Positions 8,545 to 17,298 are shown, numbered from the stretch's first letter. The stretch is DNA of 64,000 nucleotides from JBEICQ01 sp046297395 (GCA_046297395.1 JBKCNM010000071.1:1-64000), one strand, 5' to 3'. The notes: generated by a model from the sequence alone, not told the origin. Translations and numbers: made by a program.

Positions 8545-9696
8545 TTATTCATTTTCCTGCATAAAAAACAACAGTTTATCCATGGGAAGGATGGCTACAT
8601 GATGATAATAGAAGTGAATGATTTCAAAAGCTGTATATCCTTTTTTCGCCATGCTGATGGCCCCCTCCTGACACAATCCTATACCATGGCCGAAACCCCT
8701 TCCGGAAAGTGTAATTTTTTCTCCATCTAGTCTCGTTGTAAAAAAAGCAGATTTAAGATTCATGTCGCGTCTGATTTCCATAAACGGTATCTTTTTGTTT
8801 TCACCAAAAATAAATTTTAATCTTTTTTTTTCGCCGTTTGCAAATAGATTGAGCAATGCGCTTGTATCACTTACAGATGTTTTTAGCATCAGGTAATTGA
8901 GCCATTTTTCCTTGCTGATTTCTTTGGTCCATTTTGCATTTTTTGATTCCAGACAGAAACTGTCTGTGATGGATTTTAATCCATCCGATTCACTGTTCCA
9001 AACATCTTTGGGGTCACAGGTTTGTCCCCCGCAATTGCTGTGAAATGCAGCGGTAATCAGCTCCATTTTTTCAGAGGTTACCACCAGTCCCTCCGTAGAT
9101 TCAACCGCTTTTTTTACATCCTCGTTTCCCGCGGGCACGCCCTTGTAAACCTGACAATGCTCCTTGTCGCAAAGATTAAATCCTTCTGTTTCATGTCTGC
9201 GCAAATGTCCCAATGCATAGGTACGGCAAAGGATGGCTTGCACTTTGTAAAACTCATTTGGCATCATCATGCCTGCTTCTGCCTCAACAACCCCCGGCAG
9301 ATAAGCTTCAAGCGGCAAACGATTGATTATTCGCAGGTAACAATAATAGGGTTTGAATTGAATGTTTCCCGGATAAATGCCTGCGCGTGTATCAAAACCT
9401 GTAGCTTTTATTTTGCATGCGCCCCGTGATTCTTGTTCAAAAGTGATTCGGCCAAATTTGCCAATGGTATCTAGTTCACAAATGAGGTAAAGTGAATCTT
9501 CTGCAACCTGTATCTGGAAAAAAACATTGGGCGGAAATCCGGATAGATTTCTTTCATCTGCATGGATAAGAAATGATCCGTTGGTAGGAAAAACTTCCAC
9601 TGATTGTAGTTTTTCCAAGGGCATAACCCGGATGTCTATTCCCCTGACAAGTTGAAAAGAAAGCATTAAAATCAGGGTTATTTTTTGTGCTGACAT
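8545..9696 (-). CDS. SpoIID/LytB-domain protein (putative peptidoglycan lytic enzyme)
   Basis: A 383-residue secreted protein with a signal peptide over about residues 1-19. The SpoIID domain covers roughly 125-375: LEAYLPGVVEAEAG includes the glutamate expected to act in glycan-strand cleavage, and FHSNCGGQT and GRGFGHGIGLCQEGA are hallmark motifs. SpoIID of spore formers is a lytic transglycosylase that acts on denuded glycan. Bacteroidota do not sporulate, so a role in cell-wall remodelling is the inference. The next upstream gene is lpxB, only 6 bases away, placing it in an envelope-biogenesis group. Confidence 0.88.
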   Translation of the reverse strand: MSAQKITLILMLSFQLVRGIDIRVMPLEKLQSVEVFPTNGSFLIHADERNLSGFPPNVFFQIQVAEDSLYLICELDTIGKFGRITFEQESRGACKIKATGFDTRAGIYPGNIQFKPYYCYLRIINRLPLEAYLPGVVEAEAGMMMPNEFYKVQAILCRTYALGHLRRHETEGFNLCDKEHCQVYKGVPAGNEDVKKAVESTEGLVVTSEKMELITAAFHSNCGGQTCDPKDVWNSESDGLKSITDSFCLESKNAKWTKEISKEKWLNYLMLKTSVSDTSALLNLFANGEKKRLKFIFGENKKIPFMEIRRDMNLKSAFFTTRLDGEKITLSGRGFGHGIGLCQEGAISMAKKGYTAFEIIHFYYHHVAILPMDKLLFFMQENE

Positions 9697-9702
9697 GCCT
9701 CC

Positions 9703-10815
9703 TTAGTACACAGTCTTTTTTCTGGATAGTTTTTCCACTACAATTCTTGCTGCACGAGCAGATGCACCGGTGCTTCCCAGTTTTTCAATCAAGTTTTCAT
9801 ATTGCTCCAGCATGTTCCGGCGAGCGTTTCCGGATTCTATATTTTTGAGCGATTCAGTAAGGGAATGTACGGTCAGCTCATGCTGGATAAGCTCTTTTAC
9901 CACAGGTGCTTCCATGATCAGATTCACCAAAGAGATGTATGGGATTTTTATGAGATTTTTGGCCAGCAAATAGGATATATGGTTGCCTTTGTAACAAACC
10001 ACCTGTGGAACTTTAAACAAGGCGGTTTCTAAGGTAGCAGTGCCTGAGGTAACGGCTGCCAATGATGCCATATTAAGCAGTTCATAGGTTTTGCCATAAT
10101 GGATTTCCGCAGTGTGATTTTTTAAAAATGGAATATAAAAATCTTTGTCAATGGCAGGCGCACCGGCAATTACCACCCTGTATTCAGGAAATCCATCTGC
10201 TGCTTTCAGCATGAGCGGAAGCATCTTTTGTATTTCCTGTTTTCTGCTACCCGGTAGAAGTGCAAGAATGGCTTTATCGGATTTTTTGTTTTCTGTTTGC
10301 TTTTCCCGAAACTGAGCGATGGCATCCAGGAGGGGATGTCCTACATAATCAACAGGGAAATCAAATGCTGCATAAAACTTTTTTTCAAAGGGCAGTATAA
10401 CCAGCATCTTGTCAACTACCTGACGGATGATTTTTACCCTTGAGGATTTCCAAGCCCATACCTGAGGGGATATATAATAAATCACAGGGAATCCTTTGCT
10501 CTTGATAAACTTTGCCATCCTCAGATTGAAGCCCGGATAATCAATCAGCACAACTCCATGCGGGCGATAAGCCACAATGTCTTTTTTACAGAATGCCAAT
10601 AATTTTTTTATGGTCTGAAGGTTGTTTAGTACTTCCCACAAGCCCATAAATGCTAGGTTTCTGATATGAATTACCTCATAGGCTCCTGCTTCCTTCATCA
10701 AGTCGCCTCCCCACACCCTGAATTCAGCCTTGGGATCCAGCTTGGTGATTTCTTTTATCAAATTCGAACCATGTAAATCACCTGATGCCTCTCCGGCAAT
10801 GATATAATACTTCAT
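9703..10815 (-). CDS. lpxB: Lipid-A-disaccharide synthase
   Basis: LpxB condenses UDP-2,3-diacylglucosamine with 2,3-diacylglucosamine 1-phosphate to form the lipid A disaccharide at the inner membrane. The start MKYYIIAGEASGDLHG is diagnostic. VVLIDYPGFNLRMAK, YYISPQVWAWKSSRVK and LALLPGSRKQEI are conserved GT19 motifs, and VTSGTATLETALF is the nucleotide-sugar site. The length of 370 residues is normal for the family. It lies in a minus-strand run with purQ upstream and the SpoIID-like gene downstream, with short gaps. Confidence 0.97.
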   Translation of the reverse strand: MKYYIIAGEASGDLHGSNLIKEITKLDPKAEFRVWGGDLMKEAGAYEVIHIRNLAFMGLWEVLNNLQTIKKLLAFCKKDIVAYRPHGVVLIDYPGFNLRMAKFIKSKGFPVIYYISPQVWAWKSSRVKIIRQVVDKMLVILPFEKKFYAAFDFPVDYVGHPLLDAIAQFREKQTENKKSDKAILALLPGSRKQEIQKMLPLMLKAADGFPEYRVVIAGAPAIDKDFYIPFLKNHTAEIHYGKTYELLNMASLAAVTSGTATLETALFKVPQVVCYKGNHISYLLAKNLIKIPYISLVNLIMEAPVVKELIQHELTVHSLTESLKNIESGNARRNMLEQYENLIEKLGSTGASARAARIVVEKLSRKKTVY

Positions 10816-10838
10816 AATATAAAAGCAGAATAGATCTA

Positions 10839-11537
10839 TTAATTGATGTGCGCAATCATTTTTGCAAATCCTGTAAAAAGCATCCTTCCATCTGTATTTC
10901 TGCTCTCAGAAGTGCCTGCTCTCTCGGGATGTGGCATCATTCCGAATACATTTTTTTCTGCATTACAAATACCAGCAATGTTTAATAAGGATCCGTTTGG
11001 ATTTGAGGATTCACTCTCCGCTCCGTTTTCATCGCAATAGGTAAGAATAATTTGTTCGTTCCGCTGCATCGTTTGAATTGTTTTTTCATCTGCATAAAAC
11101 CTGCCCTCGCCGTGTGCAATAGGGATTTTTAGGATTTTTCCTTCAGGAACTTCCGAGGTAAAAGGATTGTTCCTGGAGTGGGTTTTTAACCACATATTTT
11201 TACAGATAAATTTATTGGATGTATTATGCAGCAAGGCTCCCGGAAGCAAATGGGATTCACATAAGATTTGAAACCCGTTGCATATGCCTATCACTATACC
11301 ACCCTCCGAGGCATGTCTGTTAACTTCTTCCATGATTGGAGAAAATCTTGCAATGGCACCGCTTCTTAAATAATCACCATAGGAGAATCCGCCGGGTAAA
11401 ATAAGTACATCGCATTTCTTCAAGTCTTTTTCTTTGTGCCAAAGAAGGGTTGCTTGGAATCCCATGACACTCGAAAGAAAATAAAGCATGTCCTGGTCGC
11501 AGTTGGAGCCCGGAAATTGTATGATACCGAATTTCAT
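10839..11537 (-). CDS. purQ: Phosphoribosylformylglycinamidine synthase, glutaminase subunit
   Basis: This class I glutamine amidotransferase supplies ammonia to PurL in the fourth step of purine synthesis. The nucleophile elbow is GICNGFQ with C86; H203 and E205 are in MMPHPERAG. The N-terminus MKFGIIQFPGSNCDQD matches PurQ. At 232 residues it is a standalone subunit, implying a separate small-type PurL plus PurS elsewhere, none of which is in the window. Neighbours (lpxB, a small membrane protein) are unrelated, so the operon is mixed. Confidence 0.96.
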   Translation of the reverse strand: MKFGIIQFPGSNCDQDMLYFLSSVMGFQATLLWHKEKDLKKCDVLILPGGFSYGDYLRSGAIARFSPIMEEVNRHASEGGIVIGICNGFQILCESHLLPGALLHNTSNKFICKNMWLKTHSRNNPFTSEVPEGKILKIPIAHGEGRFYADEKTIQTMQRNEQIILTYCDENGAESESSNPNGSLLNIAGICNAEKNVFGMMPHPERAGTSESRNTDGRMLFTGFAKMIAHIN

Positions 11538-11561
11538 GTGTATGAAGATGTTTTCAATTTT

Positions 11562-11894
11562 TTAGGTTTTACCAAAGAATCTTCCTGTATAATAAACCAA
11601 AAGAAGCATGAATCCGCTGGCAAACAGCCCGGCAGAATAGGGCCTGAACTGCCAGCCAAAAAATTCACCGGTCATCCATAATGAATTGGCGCTTATCCAA
11701 AGCATGACAGCAAGATTATGCATGAGTTCGCTGTAAATATTTCGGCTCCACCAGGTGAGCAGCGCCGCAAGAAAAAAGGTGGGTAAAATCATGAACATCC
11801 CCATCCATCGGAATTCCATTGCCCAGCATGCATCCTTTAACAACCAGAAAAGGATGTGAAGATTTTCTCTTTTTTTTAACCTGATGGAATCCAA
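11562..11894 (-). CDS. Small integral membrane protein, unknown function
   Basis: A 110-residue protein with three or four hydrophobic helices: about residues 30-50 (MGMFMILPTFFLAALLTWW), 58-75 and 85-105 (AGLFASGFMLLLVYYTG). The N-terminus is positively charged (RLKKRENLH), suggesting it stays inside. No catalytic motif or named family is recognised. It sits 3 bases downstream of the biotin carrier gene and 24 bases before purQ, so it is almost certainly translated as part of that operon. Confidence 0.65.
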   Translation of the reverse strand: MDSIRLKKRENLHILFWLLKDACWAMEFRWMGMFMILPTFFLAALLTWWSRNIYSELMHNLAVMLWISANSLWMTGEFFGWQFRPYSAGLFASGFMLLLVYYTGRFFGKT

Positions 11895-11897
11895 AAC

Positions 11898-12407
11898 TTA
11901 TGCGAAATTGATCAGGGTCTGGTTCTTTTCCACAGCAGCTGATTTCTGCACATGCACTTTCTGTATGATACCGTCTGCCGGTGATTTTAAGATGTTTTCC
12001 ATTTTCATGGCCTCAAGCACCAATAGCGGGTCTCCCTTTTTTACAGTGTCTCCAACTTTTACCCTTACTTCCAGCACCAAACCGGGCATGGGCGCTTTTA
12101 ATTCATTTACTTTTGATGACTGTCCTGCGTCCATGCCGAGGCTCTTGAGCATCAGATCCAACTTATCCTGAAGACGAACTTGGTATGGGTGATTATTGAT
12201 TTTGATGGTCATCTCCTTCATCGTCTCGTTGTAATCGGTGAGCTCTGCAACAAAAGATTTTCTTTCTAACAGAATACTGATACGACGATGATCGATTGGA
12301 TGAACATCAGCCTGATGAATTTTTCCATCCACTTTTACCTCACCGTTGGAAATTTCCCCGGGGTCGATTTCCATGGCTTCGTTTTGGTTCACCTGTACTT
12401 TATACAT
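11898..12407 (-). CDS. Biotin carboxyl carrier protein (biotin/lipoyl attachment domain)
   Basis: A 169-residue protein whose C-terminal 75 residues form a biotinyl domain. MPGLVLEVRVKVGDTVKKGD leads to LEAMKMEN, where K135 is the biotin attachment lysine. Residues about 1-90 form a beta-rich N-terminal region typical of the separate biotin subunit of acetyl/propionyl-CoA or related decarboxylase complexes in Bacteroidota. No biotin carboxylase or carboxyltransferase gene lies next to it, so the partner complex is unknown. It is the first gene of the minus-strand run. Confidence 0.88.
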   Translation of the reverse strand: MYKVQVNQNEAMEIDPGEISNGEVKVDGKIHQADVHPIDHRRISILLERKSFVAELTDYNETMKEMTIKINNHPYQVRLQDKLDLMLKSLGMDAGQSSKVNELKAPMPGLVLEVRVKVGDTVKKGDPLLVLEAMKMENILKSPADGIIQKVHVQKSAAVEKNQTLINFA

Positions 12408-12514
12408 TGCAATTATTTTCTGAACAATGTTACGAAATAAATCCCTGATATGACCCCTTTTTCCTTCCTTTGTCTTGCTTGTATTCCCTGCTTCTCAGCG
12501 CTGTCCCCTGCCCA

Positions 12515-12530
12515 TAAGCGTTTACGCTTA
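12515..12530. repeat. Short inverted repeat in the divergent promoter region
   Basis: TAAGCG and CGCTTA form a perfect 6-bp inverted repeat around a 4-base spacer, within the 249-base gap between the divergent biotin-carrier and nucleotidyltransferase genes. It could be an operator half-site pair; there is no independent support. Confidence 0.3.
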
Positions 12531-12558
12531 GGCTCACATGCAGTGCCATTAAGCCCCA

Positions 12559-12566
12559 TATATTTG
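12559..12566 (+). promoter_or_regulatory. -7 promoter box for the radical SAM cassette
   Basis: TATATTTG matches TAnnTTTG exactly, 90 bases before the first ATG of the nucleotidyltransferase gene. A -33 element at normal spacing was not found. Confidence 0.4.
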
Positions 12567-12656
12567 CACTTGTAAGCATCCTCCAGCTTGTAGATTAGAT
12601 TGGCCTTTCGTATTATTGTTAAACATTAAAATTATACGGTTATTTGTCCCCAGTGG

Positions 12657-13601
12657 ATGCATATGTTGGCAGAGGAAATACCTGTTTTAAAAAATACATT
12701 GTCTTCGGCAGAAGATCATGTGGATAAAATTGTAAAAACACTTTCTTATTTTAAGGTGTTTTCCTATCCCCTTACCATGGAGCAGTTGTATTTGTTTTAT
12801 CCTGTTAAATTAACCTTTCATGATTTTCAGCAATTGCTTAGTCATTGTATCGCGAAAGGCATTGTTCATGAATACCTCGGTTATCTTAGTCTGTATCCGG
12901 CGCTTCCCTCTATCAACACCCGTTTGCTGAGTGAAATTGCCCACGGAAAAATTTGGAAATCCGCCCTTCGGAATGCCAGATTGATTCACCGTTTTCCTTT
13001 TGTCCTCTCGGTAAGTATTTCGGGTTCATGCGCCAAAGGAGTGTTTCCCAAAGATGCTGATGTGGATTTTTTTATCATCACACAGCCCGGAAAACTTTGG
13101 CTCTGCAGGACATTGCTTATTCTTTACAAAAAAATATTCAGGGCAAACAGTCACCGCTTTTTTTGTATTAATTATCTGATTGCATCTGATGCGAGAGAGA
13201 TCCCTGATAAGAATTTGTTTACCGCAATTGAACTTGCCACGCTTGTAAACATCACCGGAAAAGAAATCTTTACGGAATTTGAAAAAGCCAACAGCTGGTA
13301 TCGGCAATATCTCCCTAATCACAAAGGCCCGGTAATCAGCGAATGTCCCGATCCCCCCAAATATTTTGTTTTTCGATGGCTGGAGCAGTTAAGCCCTGAT
13401 GGACTTGTTTGTAAAGCAGATGATTTTCTTCTCAGGCTGAGTCATCGTTTTCGAAAAAGAAAATTCAATAAGATGGACAAAGAAGAATTTAGCTTGAATC
13501 TCAGAACCCTTAAGTCTGTTTCAAAGCATCATCCAAGAGGATTTCAGTACAAGGTATTGCAACGCATGGAAGAAATTTACAAACAAGTAGCCCTTCCATG
13601 A
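12657..13601 (+). CDS. Nucleotidyltransferase-fold protein with N-terminal winged-helix-like region
   Basis: A 314-residue cytoplasmic protein. ISGSCAKGVFPKDADVDFFI (residues 121-140) is the pol-beta-type nucleotidyltransferase signature: a GS motif (G123-S124) followed by D135 and D137 as metal ligands. Residues about 20-80 (DKIVKTLSYFKVFSYPLTME) look like a winged-helix segment. The C-terminus is basic and helical. The substrate is unknown. The stop overlaps the next start by 4 bases (ATGA), and the gene heads a cassette with two B12-type radical SAM proteins and a methyltransferase, so it may modify the same substrate. A second ATG at 12663 is an alternative start. Confidence 0.75.
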   Translation: MHMLAEEIPVLKNTLSSAEDHVDKIVKTLSYFKVFSYPLTMEQLYLFYPVKLTFHDFQQLLSHCIAKGIVHEYLGYLSLYPALPSINTRLLSEIAHGKIWKSALRNARLIHRFPFVLSVSISGSCAKGVFPKDADVDFFIITQPGKLWLCRTLLILYKKIFRANSHRFFCINYLIASDAREIPDKNLFTAIELATLVNITGKEIFTEFEKANSWYRQYLPNHKGPVISECPDPPKYFVFRWLEQLSPDGLVCKADDFLLRLSHRFRKRKFNKMDKEEFSLNLRTLKSVSKHHPRGFQYKVLQRMEEIYKQVALP

Positions 13602-15022
13602 AAATCCTTTTTTCGCATTCTTATGTCTTGACATTCGATCCCAAGCAGGTGAGAGCCATGCAGCCCTATCCGCCGCTGGCCACTCTCTATGCCGCAAGCC
13701 TTGCCAAAAGCCTTGGTCATGAAGTAAAAGTGCACGATGTTCAATTCGATACGAATGAAAAAAAGCTAATGGCAAGTGTGAGGAATTTTAATCCTGATGT
13801 CTTGGTTTTTTGGGATGATGGCTTCAATTATCTCACGAAAATGTGTCTCAGCAACATGCGTGATTTTATTCTACATGTACTGCAGCTGGAGGCTACGAAA
13901 ACCTTGCCTGTATGGATTTGTAGTTCTGATTCTTCCGACCATCCTGAAGTGTACCTTCAGGCAGGAGCACAACTTGTAATTACAGGAGAGGGAGAGGCCA
14001 CGCTCCGCGATCTGCTTACTTTCTATCCTAATTATCTCAACACACAGGGAATTGTGCATGCCGGGGGAAGAAATCCGAAAAGACCGGTTATCAAATTACT
14101 CGATGAGTTGCCACTTCCTGATTATCGACTGATCGATATTAATTCTTACCGAAATCGATGGAAAGCAAAGCATGGTTTTTTTTCCATCAATATGGTTACA
14201 ACCAGAGGATGCCCATTTTCTTGTAATTGGTGTGCAAAACCGATTTATGGCAACCGATATCATGCACATTCTCCTGCCTGGATAGTTTCTCAGTTAAAAC
14301 AATTGATCACTGATTGTCAACCGGATCACATTTGGTTTGCAGATGATATATTTGGTTTGAAACCCGGATGGGTAAAGGAGTTCGCTGATTTACTCGAAAA
14401 GGAAAATATACTTATTCCATTTAAAATTCAGAGCAGGGTGGACCTGCTCTTGAATGAAAATGCAGTACAACACCTCGCTCGAGCCGGCTGCGATACGGTA
14501 TGGGTTGGTGCTGAAAGTGGTTCGCAAAAGATTCTTGATGCCATGGACAAAGGAACCCTCGTTGAGCAGATAGCGGAAGCTACTCACCAACTACACAAAG
14601 CAGGCATGAAGGTGGGTTATTTTCTTCAATTTGGCTATCCGGGTGAAGAACTTGCTGATATACATCTCACGCTTCGCATGCTCGAAGAAAATAAACCTGA
14701 TGACATTGGTGTATCTGTCTCTTACCCTCTTCCGGGGACTTCTTTTTATGACAAGGTAAAATCAGAGTTGAATAACAAAGCAAACTGGACCGACTCCGAT
14801 GACTTATCGCTGATGTTCTCCAACACTTATCCCGGTAGTTTTTATAAAGCATTACATCGCTATCTTCATAAAAAATTTCGATTGTCCCAATCCCTCCGAC
14901 AAACCAAAAATATAATAAGAAATAAAGTTGATTTTTTATTGTTGATGAAAGAAATTATGCGAACAGTTTATTATTGTATGGTCCTGCCATATTACAAATT
15001 AAGGTGGTATGCAAGCAGATAA
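13598..15022 (+). CDS. B12-binding-domain radical SAM protein (first copy)
   Basis: A 474-residue protein with an N-terminal cobalamin-binding-like Rossmann domain (about 1-150; YPPLATLYAASLAKSLGHEV and VITGEGEATLRDLL). The radical SAM core carries the [4Fe-4S] cysteines C205, C209 and C212 in TTRGCPFSCNWC, and AESGSQKILDAMDKG matches the SAM-contact strand. Class B enzymes of this type catalyse methylations or ring rearrangements on unactivated carbon. The classical DxHxxG cobalamin-histidine motif is not seen, as is common in this group. It overlaps the preceding gene by 4 bases and the following methyltransferase by 14. The substrate is unknown. Confidence 0.85.
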   Translation: MKILFSHSYVLTFDPKQVRAMQPYPPLATLYAASLAKSLGHEVKVHDVQFDTNEKKLMASVRNFNPDVLVFWDDGFNYLTKMCLSNMRDFILHVLQLEATKTLPVWICSSDSSDHPEVYLQAGAQLVITGEGEATLRDLLTFYPNYLNTQGIVHAGGRNPKRPVIKLLDELPLPDYRLIDINSYRNRWKAKHGFFSINMVTTRGCPFSCNWCAKPIYGNRYHAHSPAWIVSQLKQLITDCQPDHIWFADDIFGLKPGWVKEFADLLEKENILIPFKIQSRVDLLLNENAVQHLARAGCDTVWVGAESGSQKILDAMDKGTLVEQIAEATHQLHKAGMKVGYFLQFGYPGEELADIHLTLRMLEENKPDDIGVSVSYPLPGTSFYDKVKSELNNKANWTDSDDLSLMFSNTYPGSFYKALHRYLHKKFRLSQSLRQTKNIIRNKVDFLLLMKEIMRTVYYCMVLPYYKLRWYASR

Positions 15023-15824
15023 TTCTACGGTTTTTTTTGGAAAGATGTCCGGCGGATATGACAGGGATTTCTCCGAAGGTTTCTCCGGTACGGAACAGCG
15101 TAAAAGCATTCACCGCTATCTTGCTCAATGGGTTATTCTTAAAAAAAAATCTACGCCTCATCCCGGCATTCTTGAATTGAATGGTGGCACCGGTACGGAT
15201 GCCTTATTTTTTCATTCCCTTGGCTGCCATGTTTTATATTCAGATGGCTCACCTGAAATGGTCTCAGTGGCTGAACAAAAATTCCGAGTAAGCAATGCTT
15301 TCATCCATTCCTCTGTAATGAACCTGAATAATCTTCCTGTACTAGATGAAAAGTTTGACTTGGTTTTCTCCAATTTCTCAGGCCTGAATTGTATTTCTCC
15401 TGATCAATTATCTCATTTTTTTAAATGGGTAAAGCAGCAACTCAATCCTGATGGGGAATGCATTGCGGTAGTTTTTGGCACCAATCCACTCCTTGAACGA
15501 CTTTTTTTTGCCCTTACATGCAACATAAAAGGTTTTTACAGAAGGAGAAAAGCGTATTTAGAATCACGATTATCTGCTGAAGACAAATTTCCTGTTTATT
15601 ATTATTCACCAAGTGATTTAAAATGCATATGCCAATTGGATTTTACCATAAAACATATACAACCCATTGGATTTTTTATTCCTCCGGGTTTTTTATCACC
15701 GCACATTGAAAAACACAAAAAACTCGGAAAATGGCTCGTCAAAGGGGAACAATGGGTCTCTAAATTTTCCTTTCTTGCAAACGCCTCCGACCATTACCTG
15801 ATTCATTTTCAAAAAAGCCCATGA
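15009..15824 (+). CDS. Class I SAM-dependent methyltransferase
   Basis: A 271-residue protein whose motif I, GILELNGGTGTDALFFHSLG, forms the SAM-binding glycine loop. The acidic residue after strand 2 is in LYSDGSPEMV, and FDLVFSNFSGLN fits motif IV. The C-terminal third has hydrophobic and basic patches (GFFIPPGFLSPH) that may contact a lipid-like acceptor; that is speculation. It is embedded between two radical SAM paralogues, overlapping the first by 14 bases and the second by 4, so the three are likely made together and act on one product. Confidence 0.82.
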   Translation: MQADNSTVFFGKMSGGYDRDFSEGFSGTEQRKSIHRYLAQWVILKKKSTPHPGILELNGGTGTDALFFHSLGCHVLYSDGSPEMVSVAEQKFRVSNAFIHSSVMNLNNLPVLDEKFDLVFSNFSGLNCISPDQLSHFFKWVKQQLNPDGECIAVVFGTNPLLERLFFALTCNIKGFYRRRKAYLESRLSAEDKFPVYYYSPSDLKCICQLDFTIKHIQPIGFFIPPGFLSPHIEKHKKLGKWLVKGEQWVSKFSFLANASDHYLIHFQKSP

Positions 15825-17209
15825 CCAGACCTGTTCTTCTTACACATGGATACTTTATCCAGGACGATGCCAAGGAAAGCCAAGTCATGAAACCTTACCC
15901 TCCACTGGGAATTTTATACCTATCTGCATTTCTTGATAGCAAAGGGATAGAAAATGTTGTTTTTGATACGACATTTTCATCTGTTGAAGAGCAAAAAAAA
16001 TGTATTCTTGAACACAAACCTGCTGTACTTGGTGTGTATGCCAATCTGATGACCAAAAAGCAAATTGTTGGATTAATCAGATGGGTCATCGGCGAACCCC
16101 AGCTTACATCCACGCGCATTGTTATTGGAGGACCTGATGCGCGCTACAACCGGAATCACTGGCTGGACATAGGTGCACATTTTGTGTTGTCGGGTGAAGG
16201 CGAAGTAGCTTTCTATTCGCTTGTAAGCGCTATTTTAATGAAAGCTCCCATCTCTGAAGTACCCTCTTTGTCCTACCTTCAGGGGGGCAAACTCATTGAT
16301 ACATCAGCGGCCGCTTTTTTGCCAATGGATGATCTGCCTGTTCCTGCCAGACATAAAATCAATCTGAACAAATACCTGGATGTTTGGCGCAAGCATCATG
16401 GCTACGCCACTATCTCTGTGAGTACTATGCGCGGATGTCCATACACCTGTAAATGGTGTAGCAGGGCTGTGTACGGACAATCGTACAGGCGTCGTTCACC
16501 CGAAAAAGTGGTGGATGAATTGGCAACTCTTATACATACCTACGGCGTTACTTCCTTCTGGTTTGTGGATGATGTCTTTACAGTCAGCCATAAATGGATG
16601 AAAGCCTTTGCAGAACAAATTACATCAAGGAAAATGGACATCAGGTATGAATGCATCACAAGAGCCGACCGAATGAATACAGAGGTAATTGAATACTTGA
16701 AGAAAAGTGGATGTTTTAGGGTGTGGATTGGCGCCGAAAGTGGCTCTCAAAGAGTGATTGATTTAATGGATAGGAGAGTGGATACCTCAAAAGTGCGCGA
16801 GATGATCAGGGAGACAAAAGCACATGGGATGGAAGCAGGCACTTTTATCATGCTTGGTTATCCGGGCGAAACGGACGAAGACATACATGAAACTGCCCAG
16901 CACCTGAAAGATTCACTGCCTGATTATTTTACCATCACCACAGCATATCCGATTCGGGGTACTGAACTGTACACAGAAAATACAGCAATGATTGACGAGT
17001 CGGCTTCATGGTCAGAAACAACCGATCGGGAAATACGCATCAAAAGGCCTTATCCTGATAAGTATTATTATTATGCCATCAGGTACATTAATAATACGGT
17101 ACTGGCTGAACGAATGCGTAAAAGAACAAAAACCATTAACCCCATTCTGTACGGTAAAATTTATACAAGTATGATGCTCATGTACCTTTACAGAAAGCTC
17201 TTATGGTAG
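15821..17209 (+). CDS. B12-binding-domain radical SAM protein (second copy)
   Basis: A 462-residue paralogue of the protein at 13598-15022, with the same domain order. The cobalamin-binding-like N-terminus has KPYPPLGILYLSAFL and VLSGEGEVAFYSL. The radical SAM cysteines are C206, C210 and C213 in STMRGCPYTCKWC, and AESGSQRVIDLMDRR follows. Conservation between the copies extends past the cysteines (AVYGQSYRRRSP versus PIYGNRYHAHSP), suggesting an old duplication with different substrates. Its start overlaps the methyltransferase stop by 4 bases. An 89-base gap with a promoter box follows. Confidence 0.85.
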   Translation: MTRPVLLTHGYFIQDDAKESQVMKPYPPLGILYLSAFLDSKGIENVVFDTTFSSVEEQKKCILEHKPAVLGVYANLMTKKQIVGLIRWVIGEPQLTSTRIVIGGPDARYNRNHWLDIGAHFVLSGEGEVAFYSLVSAILMKAPISEVPSLSYLQGGKLIDTSAAAFLPMDDLPVPARHKINLNKYLDVWRKHHGYATISVSTMRGCPYTCKWCSRAVYGQSYRRRSPEKVVDELATLIHTYGVTSFWFVDDVFTVSHKWMKAFAEQITSRKMDIRYECITRADRMNTEVIEYLKKSGCFRVWIGAESGSQRVIDLMDRRVDTSKVREMIRETKAHGMEAGTFIMLGYPGETDEDIHETAQHLKDSLPDYFTITTAYPIRGTELYTENTAMIDESASWSETTDREIRIKRPYPDKYYYYAIRYINNTVLAERMRKRTKTINPILYGKIYTSMMLMYLYRKLLW

Positions 17210-17265
17210 TTATTTTCCATCATCATTTCTTCGTTTACTTACACTTTTTTTTCAGCCGAAAAGTA

Positions 17266-17273
17266 TATGTTTG
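17266..17273 (+). promoter_or_regulatory. -7 promoter box for the glycosyltransferase pair
   Basis: TATGTTTG matches TAnnTTTG exactly, 25 bases before the ATG at 17299. It suggests the two glycosyltransferases can be transcribed apart from the radical SAM cassette. No clear -33 element was seen. Confidence 0.4.
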
Positions 17274-17298
17274 CAGAAAATGACAAGAAGTTCATTAC

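Noticed and set aside
12719..12727. TGTGGATAA, a DnaA-box match
   Set aside because: It is single, lies inside the coding sequence of the nucleotidyltransferase gene and has no companion boxes, so it is expected by chance.
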